From: Neorhizobium tomejilense
GTDB taxonomy: Bacteria; Pseudomonadota; Alphaproteobacteria; Rhizobiales; Rhizobiaceae
Assembly: GCA_002968845.1 (NCBI GenBank)
Contig: PVBG01000032.1
Span: forward strand, 1 to 51,751
Direction: 5' to 3'
DNA: 51,751 nt
Both the position numbers and the translations under genes were made by a program. The notes beneath the pieces are model-generated. The model was not told the DNA's origin. It made no database searches and saw only the letters and a program-made list of their open reading frames with translations. The stretch's first letter is position 1. The number at the start of each line of letters is the position of its first letter. Positions 25,141-33,394 of this stretch are shown one piece after another.

Positions 25141-27264
25141 ATGTCGATCAAGGCAAGTGTCTACCACCTTACCCACTACATGTACGACAAGCCTGTCCGT
25201 CTCGGACCGCAGATCATCCGCCTCAAACCGGCTGCCCATTCGCGCACCAAGGTGCTCAGCCATTCGCTGAAGGTGACGCCCTCCAATCATTTCGTGAACC
25301 TGCAGCAGGATCCCTACGGCAACTACCTCGCCCGCTTCGTCTTTCCGGACCCGGTCACCGAGTTCAAGATCGAGGTCGATCTCGTCGCCGACATGACGGT
25401 CTACAATCCCTTCGACTTCTTCGTCGAAGAGGAAGCGATGAAATGGCCGTTCAGCTATCCGCCGGAACTGGTCGAAGACCTGTCTATCTACATGGTGCCG
25501 GAGCCGCCGGAACCGGCACTGGCCGACTATATGAAAACCTTCGACATGTCCCCGGACCAGCCGACGGTCGACATGATCGTCGGCATCAACGCCCGCCTGC
25601 AGCAGGCGATCGGTTACGTCATCCGCATGGAGCCGGGCGTGCAGACGCCGGAGCAGACGCTGACCTCGGCCATGGGCTCCTGCCGCGACAGCAGCTGGCT
25701 GCTCGTCCAGATCCTGCGTCATCTCGGCCTCGCCGCCCGCTTCGTCTCCGGTTACCTGATCCAGCTCACGCCGGACCTCAAGGCACTCGACGGCCCCTCC
25801 GGTACCGAGGTCGATTTCACCGACCTGCACGCCTGGTGCGAAGTCTACCTCCCCGGCGCCGGCTGGGTCGGCCTCGACCCGACTTCCGGGCTTCTGACCG
25901 GCGAAAGCCATATCCCGCTTGCCGCGACCCCACATTTCCGCAACGCCGCCCCGATTTCCGGCGGTTATTTCGGCGAGGCCGAAACCTCCTTCGCCTTCGA
26001 CATGAAGGTCAACCGGGTCGCCGAACATCCGCGCATCACCAAGCCCTTCTCGGACGAATCCTGGGATGCGCTCGACGCGCTCGGCGAGCAGGTCGACCGC
26101 GTGCTGAAGGCGCAGGACGTGCGCCTGACCATGGGCGGCGAACCGACCTTCGTGTCGATCGACGATTTCGAAGCCGGCGAATGGAACACCGACGCCGTCG
26201 GCCCCACCAAGCGGGAAAAGGCCGACATCCTGATCCGCAAGCTGCGCGAGCGTTTCGCTCCCGGCGGTTTCCTGCATTACGGCCAAGGCAAGTGGTATCC
26301 GGGCGAAAGCCTGCCGCGCTGGACCTTCTCGCTCTACTGGCGCAGGGACGGACGGCCGATCTGGAGCAATCCGGACCTGGTGGCGGAGGAAGGCCGCGAC
26401 TACGGCGTCGGCGAGCAGGATTCCGCCAAGCTCCTGACCGGCATCGCCGCCGAACTCGGCATCGCCCCTGACATGGTCGTGCCGGCCTATGAGGACCCGG
26501 CCGAATGGATCATCAAGGAAGGCTCGCTGCCGGACAATGTCGATCCGTCGAATTCAAAGCTCAAGGACCCGGAGGAGCGCAATCGCATCGCCCGCGTCTT
26601 CGAGCGCGGCCTGACAAGCCCGAGCGGCTATGTCCTGCCCGTCCAGGCCTGGAACGCGCAAGCGACCGGCAAGCGCTGGATCAGCGAGAAATGGCGCACC
26701 CGCCGCGGCCGCATCTTCCTGGTGCCCGGCGACAGCCCGGTCGGTTATCGTCTGCCGCTCGGCACGCTGCCTTACGTTCCGCCTTCGCAATTTCCCTATA
26801 TCCACGAAGCAGACCCCTCGATCCCCCGCCAGCCGCTGCCCGAGGCGATCATCCCGGCCGGCCGTGCCATGCCGGAATCCTCCTTCAAGGCAGGTGATGC
26901 CGCCAATCCCGGCCGCGTCGAACAAACCCTCGGCGAAATCGGCGGTGCGGTGCGCACCGCGGTTTCGGTAGAGGCCCGCGACGGCAGGCTCTGCGTCTTC
27001 ATGCCGCCGGTGGAAAAGATCGAAGACTATCTCGAACTGATCGCCGCTGCCGAAAACGCCGCGACGGCGCTCGGGCTCGCCGTTCATATCGAGGGTTACG
27101 CCCGCCCCATGACGAGCGCATCAACGTCATCCGCGTCGCGCCCGATCCGGGCGTCATCGAGGTCAACATCCATCCGGCCGCAAGCTGGAAGGAGACGGTT
27201 GCGACCACCACCGCGATCTACGAGGAAGCCCGCCAGAGCCGCCTCGGCGCCGACAAGTTCATGA
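25141..27264 (+). CDS. 5' segment: transglutaminase domain and first part of DUF2126
   Basis: Upstream reading frame of the interrupted gene. Residues 1-653 are native; the last ~54 residues before the TGA at 27262 are out-of-frame sequence rich in Ser, Arg and Pro and resemble no domain. The transglutaminase core is complete and could fold and act alone. Confidence 0.7.
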   Translation: MSIKASVYHLTHYMYDKPVRLGPQIIRLKPAAHSRTKVLSHSLKVTPSNHFVNLQQDPYGNYLARFVFPDPVTEFKIEVDLVADMTVYNPFDFFVEEEAMKWPFSYPPELVEDLSIYMVPEPPEPALADYMKTFDMSPDQPTVDMIVGINARLQQAIGYVIRMEPGVQTPEQTLTSAMGSCRDSSWLLVQILRHLGLAARFVSGYLIQLTPDLKALDGPSGTEVDFTDLHAWCEVYLPGAGWVGLDPTSGLLTGESHIPLAATPHFRNAAPISGGYFGEAETSFAFDMKVNRVAEHPRITKPFSDESWDALDALGEQVDRVLKAQDVRLTMGGEPTFVSIDDFEAGEWNTDAVGPTKREKADILIRKLRERFAPGGFLHYGQGKWYPGESLPRWTFSLYWRRDGRPIWSNPDLVAEEGRDYGVGEQDSAKLLTGIAAELGIAPDMVVPAYEDPAEWIIKEGSLPDNVDPSNSKLKDPEERNRIARVFERGLTSPSGYVLPVQAWNAQATGKRWISEKWRTRRGRIFLVPGDSPVGYRLPLGTLPYVPPSQFPYIHEADPSIPRQPLPEAIIPAGRAMPESSFKAGDAANPGRVEQTLGEIGGAVRTAVSVEARDGRLCVFMPPVEKIEDYLELIAAAENAATALGLAVHIEGYARPMTSASTSSASRPIRASSRSTSIRPQAGRRRLRPPPRSTRKPARAASAPTSS

Positions 27265-28466
27265 TCGACGGCCGCCACACGGGCACCGGCGGCGGCAACC
27301 ACGTCGTGGTCGGCGGCGCCAATCCGAACGACAGCCCGTTCCTGCGCCGCCCCGACCTGTTGAAGAGCCTGGTGCTCCACTGGCAGCGCCATCCGTCGCT
27401 CTCCTACCTGTTCTCCGGCCTGTTCATCGGCCCGACCTCCCAGGCGCCGCGCATCGACGAGGCCCGCCACGATTCGATGTACGAGCTGGAAATCGCGCTT
27501 GCCCAGGTGCCGGTGCCCGGCCAGGGCGCTCCCCCGCTGCCATGGCTGGTCGACCGCCTGTTCCGCAACTTGCTAACCGACGTCACCGGCAATACCCATC
27601 GCTCCGAAATCTGCATCGACAAGCTGTTCTCGCCCGACGGCCCGACCGGCCGCTTGGGCCTCGTCGAGTTCCGCGGTTTCGAGATGCCGCCGAACGCGCG
27701 CATGTCGCTTGCCCAGCAATTGCTGGTCCGGGCACTGATCGCCCGCTTCTGGAAAAACCCGCTTCAGGGCCGGTTCGTGCGCTGGGGAACGGCGCTCGCC
27801 GACCGCTTCATGCTGCCGCAATATGTCTGGGCCGATTTCATGGACGTCCTCCAGGACCTTCGCGAAAACGGCTTCGACCTGCGTCCCGAATGGTTCGAGG
27901 CCCAGCTCGAATTCCGCTTCCCCTTCTTCGGCGAGGTCGAATACGAAGGCTCCAAGCTCGAACTGCGCCAGGCGCTCGAACCCTGGCATGTGATGGGCGA
28001 GCAGGGTGCGATCGGCGGCACCGTGCGTTACGTCGATTCGTCGGTGGAGCGCCTCCAGGTCCGGCTCGAAACCACCAATCCGTCCCGCTATACCGTCGCC
28101 TGCAACGGCCGTGCCGTACCGCTGAAAGGCACCGGCACCTCCGGCGTCTCGGTGGCCGGCGTCCGTTTCAAGGCCTGGCAACCATCCGCCGGCCTGCACC
28201 CGGTCCTGCCGGTTAACACGCCGCTCACATTCGACATATATGATACATGGTCCGGCCGTTCGATCGGCGGCTGCATCTATCACGTTGCCCATCCGGGCGG
28301 GCGTAGTTATGACACCTTCCCGGTCAACGGCAACGAGGCGGAAGCACGCCGCCTCGCCCGGTTCGAGCCGTGGGGGCATACGGCGGGCGGCTATACGCTT
28401 CTGGCCGAAACGCCCTCGCCTGAATTTCCGCTGACGCTCGATCTGCGCCGGCCGCAAGGAGTCTGA
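27261..28466 (+). CDS. 3' segment: remainder of the DUF2126 putative amidoligase
   Basis: Downstream frame of the interrupted gene, opening at an internal ATG in FMIDGRHTGTGGGNHVVVGG, whose His and Asn residues are strongly conserved in DUF2126. The ATG overlaps the upstream stop (ATGA), so termination-reinitiation could produce a 401-residue product, but about 54 native residues between the frameshift and this ATG would be missing. It ends eight bases before the ATP-grasp gene. Confidence 0.7.
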   Translation: MIDGRHTGTGGGNHVVVGGANPNDSPFLRRPDLLKSLVLHWQRHPSLSYLFSGLFIGPTSQAPRIDEARHDSMYELEIALAQVPVPGQGAPPLPWLVDRLFRNLLTDVTGNTHRSEICIDKLFSPDGPTGRLGLVEFRGFEMPPNARMSLAQQLLVRALIARFWKNPLQGRFVRWGTALADRFMLPQYVWADFMDVLQDLRENGFDLRPEWFEAQLEFRFPFFGEVEYEGSKLELRQALEPWHVMGEQGAIGGTVRYVDSSVERLQVRLETTNPSRYTVACNGRAVPLKGTGTSGVSVAGVRFKAWQPSAGLHPVLPVNTPLTFDIYDTWSGRSIGGCIYHVAHPGGRSYDTFPVNGNEAEARRLARFEPWGHTAGGYTLLAETPSPEFPLTLDLRRPQGV

Positions 28467-28474
28467 AACGCCCG

Positions 28475-30886
28475 ATGTCCAAGGCACCGGCAACCGAACG
28501 CAAGGCAAAAGGGGGGATCGCTGGCGATCCCCTTCTCGGTTATGCCGCATTGCCCGGCGTTGCCGACGAGATGCTCGATGCGAACGGCCAGATCCGGCCG
28601 GTCTGGCGCAACCTGCTCTCCCATCTCGGCCGCATGACCGAGCACGAGCGCCGCGAGCGTTTCGCCCGTGCCGACCGCTACCTGCGCGATGCCGGCGTCT
28701 TCTACCGCACTTACGGCGCTCAGGGGAGCGGCGAGCGTAACTGGCCGATCAGCCACGTGCCGGTCCTCATCGACGGCAAGGAATGGGAGACGGTCTGCAA
28801 GGGCCTGACCCAGCGCGCCGATCTTCTGGAAGCGCTGATCGCCGACATCTACGGCGACAATAAGCTGGTGCAGGAGGGTTTCCTGCCGCCGGCGCTGATT
28901 GCCGGAAACGCCGAATTTCTCCGCCCGCTGGTGGGCGTCAAGCCGGTCGGCGGCCACTACCTGCATTTCTGCTCATTCGAGATCGGCCGCGGACCGGACG
29001 GCAACTGGTGGGTGCTTGCCGACCGCACCCAGGCGCCGTCCGGCGCCGGTTTCGCGCTTGAAAACCGCGTCGCCACCACCCGCGCCTTTTCGGACATCTA
29101 TGCCGAATCGCATGTCCACCGCCTCGCCTCCTTCTTCGGCGCCTTCCGCGACGCGCTGCAATCCCACAAGCAGAACCCGGAGGACCGCATCGCGGTCCTG
29201 TCGCCGGGTCCTGCCAACGAGACCTATTTCGAGCACGCCTATATCGCCCGCTATCTCGGCTTCATGCTTCTCGAAGGCGAGGACCTGACGGTCGTCGGCG
29301 ACCGCGTCATGGTCCGCACCGTGGCTGGCCTGAAGCCCGTGGGCGTACTCTGGCGCCGCCTCGACGCCGCTTATGCCGATCCGCTCGAACTCAACCAGCA
29401 CTCCCATATCGGCACCCCCGGCATGGTGCAGGCGCTACGCTCCGGCGCGCTCACCTTCGTCAACGCGCTCGGCTCCGGCATTCTCGAGACCCGCGCGCTG
29501 CTGGCATTCGCCCCGACCGTCTGTCGGCGGCTGATCGGCGAGGACCTGATCATGCCCTCGATTGCCACCTGGTGGTGCGGGCAGAAAAAGGAACGCGAGC
29601 ACGTCGCCAAGAATATCGAGCGCATGGTCATCGGGCCGGCCTATTCGCGGCTGCCCTTCTTCGACGACAACGGCCAATCGGTGCTCGGCTCGTCGCTGCG
29701 CAAGACGGCGAGGGACACGGTCGGCGACTGGCTTGCGACCGAAGGCGCCAAGCTGGTCGGCCAGGAGGTCGTGACGCTTTCGACCACGCCGGCCTACGTC
29801 AACGGCAAGCTCACGCCGCGGCCGATGTCGCTGCGCGTCTTTGCCGCCCGCACCGAACACGGCTGGCAGATCATGCCGGGCGGTTTTGCCCGTATCGGCG
29901 CCGGCGACGACGTGGCGGCGATCGCCATGCAGTCGGGCGGGGCCGCCGCCGACGTCTGGATCGTCAGCGACAAGCCGGTCGCGAAGGCGACGCTCCTGCC
30001 GCCCGAGGAAAGTTTCACCCGCAACATGCCCGGCAGCCTGCCGAGCCGCGCGGCCGACAATCTCTACTGGCTCGGCCGTTATATCGAGCGGGCCGAAGGC
30101 GCCCTGCGCATTCTGCGCGCCTGGCACCTGCGCTATGCGGAGTCTGCCGATCCGAAGGCACCGCTTCTGGCCGACGTCACCCGCTACCTGAAGGGCATCG
30201 ATGTCGAGATGACCAAGGCGGTGCCGGCGTCGCTTCTGCGCAACATCGACAGCGCCATCTATTCGGCGAGCAACATTCGCGACCGTTTCTCGCCGGACGG
30301 CTGGCTGGCGCTGACCGACCTTGCCAAGACCGCCCGCCGCTTCCACGACACCGTGCATGCGGGCGACGACGCCTCGCATGCAATGACGGTGCTCCTGCGC
30401 AAGCTCGCGGGTTTTGCCGGTCTGGTGCATGAAAACATGTACCGTTTCACCGGCTGGCGTTTCCTGTCGATCGGCCGCCACCTGGAGCGCGGCATGCACA
30501 TGACCCGGCTGCTCGGCCACATGTCAGGCCCCGACGCGCCGGATGGCTCGCTCGACATGCTGCTCGAGATCGGCGACAGCGTCATGACCCACCGCCGCCG
30601 TTACAACGTCGCCACGGCAAGGCTGACGGTCGCTGACCTCCTGGCGCTCGATCCCCTGAACCCGCGCTCGATCCTGTTCCAGCTGAACGAAATCCGCACC
30701 GAGGTGGAGCAATTGCCGAACGCCTTCGTCAACGGCCAGATGTCGCCCTTCTACCGCGAGGCGATGCGGTTGCATTCCGGCCTTGCGGTGATGACCCCGG
30801 AGGGCATGAACGACGACACCTACCAGAAGATCGAACTGGAGATGGAGAAGCTGTCCGATATCCTCGGCCAGACTTATTTCAGCTGA
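28475..30886 (+). CDS. Circularly permuted ATP-grasp protein fused to an alpha-E domain
   Basis: An 803-residue protein. Residues ~1-500 form the circularly permuted type 2 ATP-grasp (DUF404/DUF407) with motifs VFYRTYGAQGSGERNWPI, GNWWVLADRTQAPSGAGFAL, ENRVATTRAF and PSIATWWCGQKKER. From residue 518 (MPGSLPSRAADNLYWLGRYI) the alpha-E (DUF403) helical domain runs to the end. Many organisms encode these as two separate genes; here they are one. The ATP-grasp is predicted to form an amide or peptide bond using ATP. It lies between the two transglutaminase genes and ends one base into the next start (TGATG). Confidence 0.88.
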   Translation: MSKAPATERKAKGGIAGDPLLGYAALPGVADEMLDANGQIRPVWRNLLSHLGRMTEHERRERFARADRYLRDAGVFYRTYGAQGSGERNWPISHVPVLIDGKEWETVCKGLTQRADLLEALIADIYGDNKLVQEGFLPPALIAGNAEFLRPLVGVKPVGGHYLHFCSFEIGRGPDGNWWVLADRTQAPSGAGFALENRVATTRAFSDIYAESHVHRLASFFGAFRDALQSHKQNPEDRIAVLSPGPANETYFEHAYIARYLGFMLLEGEDLTVVGDRVMVRTVAGLKPVGVLWRRLDAAYADPLELNQHSHIGTPGMVQALRSGALTFVNALGSGILETRALLAFAPTVCRRLIGEDLIMPSIATWWCGQKKEREHVAKNIERMVIGPAYSRLPFFDDNGQSVLGSSLRKTARDTVGDWLATEGAKLVGQEVVTLSTTPAYVNGKLTPRPMSLRVFAARTEHGWQIMPGGFARIGAGDDVAAIAMQSGGAAADVWIVSDKPVAKATLLPPEESFTRNMPGSLPSRAADNLYWLGRYIERAEGALRILRAWHLRYAESADPKAPLLADVTRYLKGIDVEMTKAVPASLLRNIDSAIYSASNIRDRFSPDGWLALTDLAKTARRFHDTVHAGDDASHAMTVLLRKLAGFAGLVHENMYRFTGWRFLSIGRHLERGMHMTRLLGHMSGPDAPDGSLDMLLEIGDSVMTHRRRYNVATARLTVADLLALDPLNPRSILFQLNEIRTEVEQLPNAFVNGQMSPFYREAMRLHSGLAVMTPEGMNDDTYQKIELEMEKLSDILGQTYFS

Positions 30887-31767
30887 TGCTTTACGATCTC
30901 TCCCTCCACATGGGTTATACCTACGACGTGCCGGCCTCGGGCGCCCGCCATGTGATCCGCCTCCTGCCGCTGTCCCTGCCCGACCGGCAGCGGCTGATTG
31001 CCGGCTCGATCACCGTCGGCCCGCATGCCGACGAGCGGACCACGTTCATCGATTTCTTCGGCCAGCAGGCGACATCCGTGCTGCTGCGTGCGCCGCACGA
31101 AAAACTCGACATCCGCATGCAGGCCCGCGTCATGGTGGAAACCACCTCGATGACGGCGGACCTGTCGCCGGAACTGGCGACGCTCGCCGACGAACTGGCG
31201 GATTTCTGGTCGGTCAATGCCGCCTCCCCGCATCACCTGACCGGCGCAAGCCCGCGCCTTGCCGAGGAACCGCTGATCGCCGCCTATGCCCGCGAGATCG
31301 TCAAGCCAGGCCAGACCGTGCTGGAGATCGCGCTTGGCATCTGCGCCCGTATCCACAAGGACTTCACCTACGACGCCAAGGCGACCGAGGTCGATACGAC
31401 CCCGAAGGAGGCTTTCCGGCTGAAGCGCGGCGTCTGCCAGGATTTCACCCATATCATGATCGTGGCGCTCCGCAGCCTCGGCATCCCGGCCGGTTATGTC
31501 AGCGGCTTTCTGCGCACCATCCCGCCACCCGGCAAGGAGCGCCTCGAAGGCGCCGACGCCATGCATGCCTGGGTGCGGGTCTGGTGCGGCGAGACCATGG
31601 GGTATGTCGAACTCGATCCGACCAACAACATTCCCGCCGGCAGCGACCATATCGTCGTCGGATACGGCCGCGACTATTCCGACGTCGCCCCGGTCATCGG
31701 CATGCTCAAGGGTTACGGAAATCAGAACGCCGTGCAGGCGGTGGACGTCATTCCGCTGAAATCCTGA
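30886..31767 (+). CDS. Transglutaminase-like protein (second of the cluster)
   Basis: A 293-residue protein: N-terminal transglutaminase-associated domain (LSLHMGYTYDVPASGARHVIRL) and a C-terminal core with the full catalytic triad Cys184 (GVCQDFTH), His227 (MHAWVRVW) and Asp244 (ELDPTNN). Such bacterial enzymes usually act as thiol proteases or peptidyltransferases rather than protein cross-linkers. It is coupled to the ATP-grasp/alpha-E gene. In related clusters the next gene encodes the proteasome-like Anbu peptidase; here none follows. Confidence 0.88.
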   Translation: MLYDLSLHMGYTYDVPASGARHVIRLLPLSLPDRQRLIAGSITVGPHADERTTFIDFFGQQATSVLLRAPHEKLDIRMQARVMVETTSMTADLSPELATLADELADFWSVNAASPHHLTGASPRLAEEPLIAAYAREIVKPGQTVLEIALGICARIHKDFTYDAKATEVDTTPKEAFRLKRGVCQDFTHIMIVALRSLGIPAGYVSGFLRTIPPPGKERLEGADAMHAWVRVWCGETMGYVELDPTNNIPAGSDHIVVGYGRDYSDVAPVIGMLKGYGNQNAVQAVDVIPLKS

Positions 31768-31862
31768 AATCCCGCCCCGTTTTGGCGCTGATTCTTAACA
31801 TTCCGTAAAATTGCAACGAATGGTTTAGGCCTTCCTATACCCGCCGGGAATACACCAGGGAT

Positions 31863-31879
31863 GTTCAAATGAATTGAAC
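31863..31879 (+). promoter_or_regulatory. Palindrome in the leader of the vWA gene
   Basis: GTTCAA and TTGAAC form a perfect inverted repeat with a five-base centre, ending 13 bases before the start codon. It could be an operator or a small mRNA hairpin near the ribosome-binding site; no regulator is known. Confidence 0.35.
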
Positions 31880-31892
31880 GGATCTGGGGGCT

Positions 31893-33194
31893 ATGATGAA
31901 GCACACATTTTTTGCGCGGCTGGCAAAGGACCGCTCCGGTAATTTCGGTATCATGACGGCTGCGCTGCTTCCCGTCCTGCTGGCGGTTGGCGGCGTCGCG
32001 GTCGATCTGACAGAGGCGATGGATCAAAAGAACCAGCTCCAGGCGCTGGCAGACAGCGCCACTCTCGCTGCGGCGTCCGCCATGGCCGCCAAGGGCACCA
32101 TGACGACCGCGGAAGCCCAGAAGCTTGGCACCGATATGTACATCTCGCAGAAGATGGAGGAGCTCAAGAATTCCGGTCTTTCCGCTGAGGCGCTGGCTGC
32201 GGAAGAGGCCAAGCTCAGAGCGAACACCCAGACATTGGCAACCTCCTCCGGCAGCTCCACGACGGCTGGCAGCTACGAGGTCCGCATGAAGTCGAGCTAC
32301 GACGTGCCGCTCAGCGGCCTGACCTCGTTCCTCGGCTTCCCGACCGTGCGCGTCAGCGTCGAAAGCGTCGCCGCGAGCGGCCGCGAAGGCAACGCCCTCT
32401 CCATGTACCTGGCGCTCGATGAATCCGGCTCGATGGCCTGGGACACGACGACCATCAATTCCGCCCAGCCGACCGAACAGAAGTCCTATAAGTGCGGCAG
32501 GCATAACAATCAGACCTGCTACATGGATGTCCCCAACTATCTGACAAAAATGGAGTCTCTCAAGGCTGCCGCAGGAGTGATGTTTAAGGAGCTGGAAACA
32601 GCCGATCCGACCAAGAAATTGATCCGTATCGGTGCCGATTCCTACACCCATGAGACCAAGGCGGAAGAAAGAATGGCCTGGGGCATGGACAATGTCATCG
32701 ACTACGTCAACGACCTGCCGGATGTTCCCGAGGGCGGCACCGATGCCAGCGGCGCCATGGCCAATGCCTATGCTGCGTTGAAAAAGGCGAACGTCACCGA
32801 GAAGGCCGCTCATGACGCCGTTGGCAACACGAATTTCGAGCGTTTCATCGTGCTCATGACCGACGGCGAGATGACCGGCTACAGCGGGACCTGGAACTCG
32901 ACGATCGACACCAAAGTCCGCGACCTCTGCTTGAATGCGAAAGGCGATGGCCTGACGGATTTATTAAAGCAGAAGCTGAAGGAAGGGAAGCAGCTCACGG
33001 AAGAGGAGATGGGAAAGGGCATCAGGATCTACACGATCGCCTTCATGGCGCCGGACAAGGGCAAGAGTCTGCTGAACTACTGCTCCAGCGGCCCCGGCTA
33101 TTATTACGAGCCGACCAACATGACGACGCTGGTGCAAACCTTCGGCGAAATCGCCCGCAAGGCTGCCCAGACCGGCACTCGCCTGACCAACTGA
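31893..33194 (+). CDS. TadE/TadG-like protein with von Willebrand factor A domain
   Basis: A 433-residue secreted or membrane-anchored protein. The N-terminus has the TadG-like motif DRSGNFGIMTAALLPVLLAV with one transmembrane helix (about residues 20-42), followed by a coiled helical region (LADSATLAAASAMAA). A vWA domain starts near residue 170: MIDAS motif DESGSM (Asp176), GGTDASG and VLMTDGEM give all metal-site elements. TadG proteins assist Tad/Flp pilus assembly, but no other tad gene is present, so its partner is unknown. A second ATG is the next codon. Intrinsic terminator follows. Confidence 0.85.
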   Translation: MMKHTFFARLAKDRSGNFGIMTAALLPVLLAVGGVAVDLTEAMDQKNQLQALADSATLAAASAMAAKGTMTTAEAQKLGTDMYISQKMEELKNSGLSAEALAAEEAKLRANTQTLATSSGSSTTAGSYEVRMKSSYDVPLSGLTSFLGFPTVRVSVESVAASGREGNALSMYLALDESGSMAWDTTTINSAQPTEQKSYKCGRHNNQTCYMDVPNYLTKMESLKAAAGVMFKELETADPTKKLIRIGADSYTHETKAEERMAWGMDNVIDYVNDLPDVPEGGTDASGAMANAYAALKKANVTEKAAHDAVGNTNFERFIVLMTDGEMTGYSGTWNSTIDTKVRDLCLNAKGDGLTDLLKQKLKEGKQLTEEEMGKGIRIYTIAFMAPDKGKSLLNYCSSGPGYYYEPTNMTTLVQTFGEIARKAAQTGTRLTN

Positions 33195-33220
33195 ACCTGC
33201 CTTCCCGAAAGGCCGCAAAA

Positions 33221-33250
33221 ACGCCCTGCCCTCACCGGCGGGGCGTTTTT
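33221..33250 (+). terminator. Intrinsic terminator after the vWA gene
   Basis: ACGCCCTGCC pairs with GGCGGGGCGT (one G-T pair) around a six-base loop, followed by TTTTC. It separates the vWA gene from the glycogen operon. Confidence 0.82.
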
Positions 33251-33394
33251 CGTTGGTCTTGTCCGAGCGATACACGCAAAGATAAATCGGTCATTGCGCA
33301 GTGTCATAACGGTGCATAAACTGTCCTTATACATCTTGCCAGATGGACTGAATCGGACGCCCTTCCTCCCGCTCCCCCAGAAAGTTGGCGACAT

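Larger units (their letters stand above)
25141..28466 (+). pseudogene. Transglutaminase-DUF2126 (putative amidoligase) protein, interrupted by a one-base frameshift
   Basis: The two ORFs 25141-27264 and 27261-28466 together encode one protein of about 1108 residues, the usual length of this family. Order: transglutaminase N-terminal region (1-80), transglutaminase core with catalytic triad Cys181 (GSCRDSSW), His230 (DLHAWCEVY) and Asp246 (GLDPTSG), then DUF2126, a putative glutamine-synthetase-fold amidoligase, starting near MGGEPTFVSIDDFEAGEWN. At 27100-27104 the sequence reads G-CCC-G; one extra C restores IEGYAPPHDERINVIRV and continuous homology. The frame is lost at about residue 653, inside the amidoligase domain. 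It may be a true pseudogene, a sequencing error in a C-rich tract, or a recoding site. AAGGGGAAG precedes the start. Confidence 0.82.

Noticed and set aside
31795..31809. TTAA-N7-TAAA upstream of the vWA gene as a CtrA site
   Set aside because: Seven of eight bases match, but the mismatch is in the central TT of the second half site, and AT-rich promoter sequence gives such matches by chance.
33294..33322. TTGCGC-17-TAAACT as the glgP promoter
   Set aside because: Both hexamers are poor; noted only in the glgP entry as the best available candidate.
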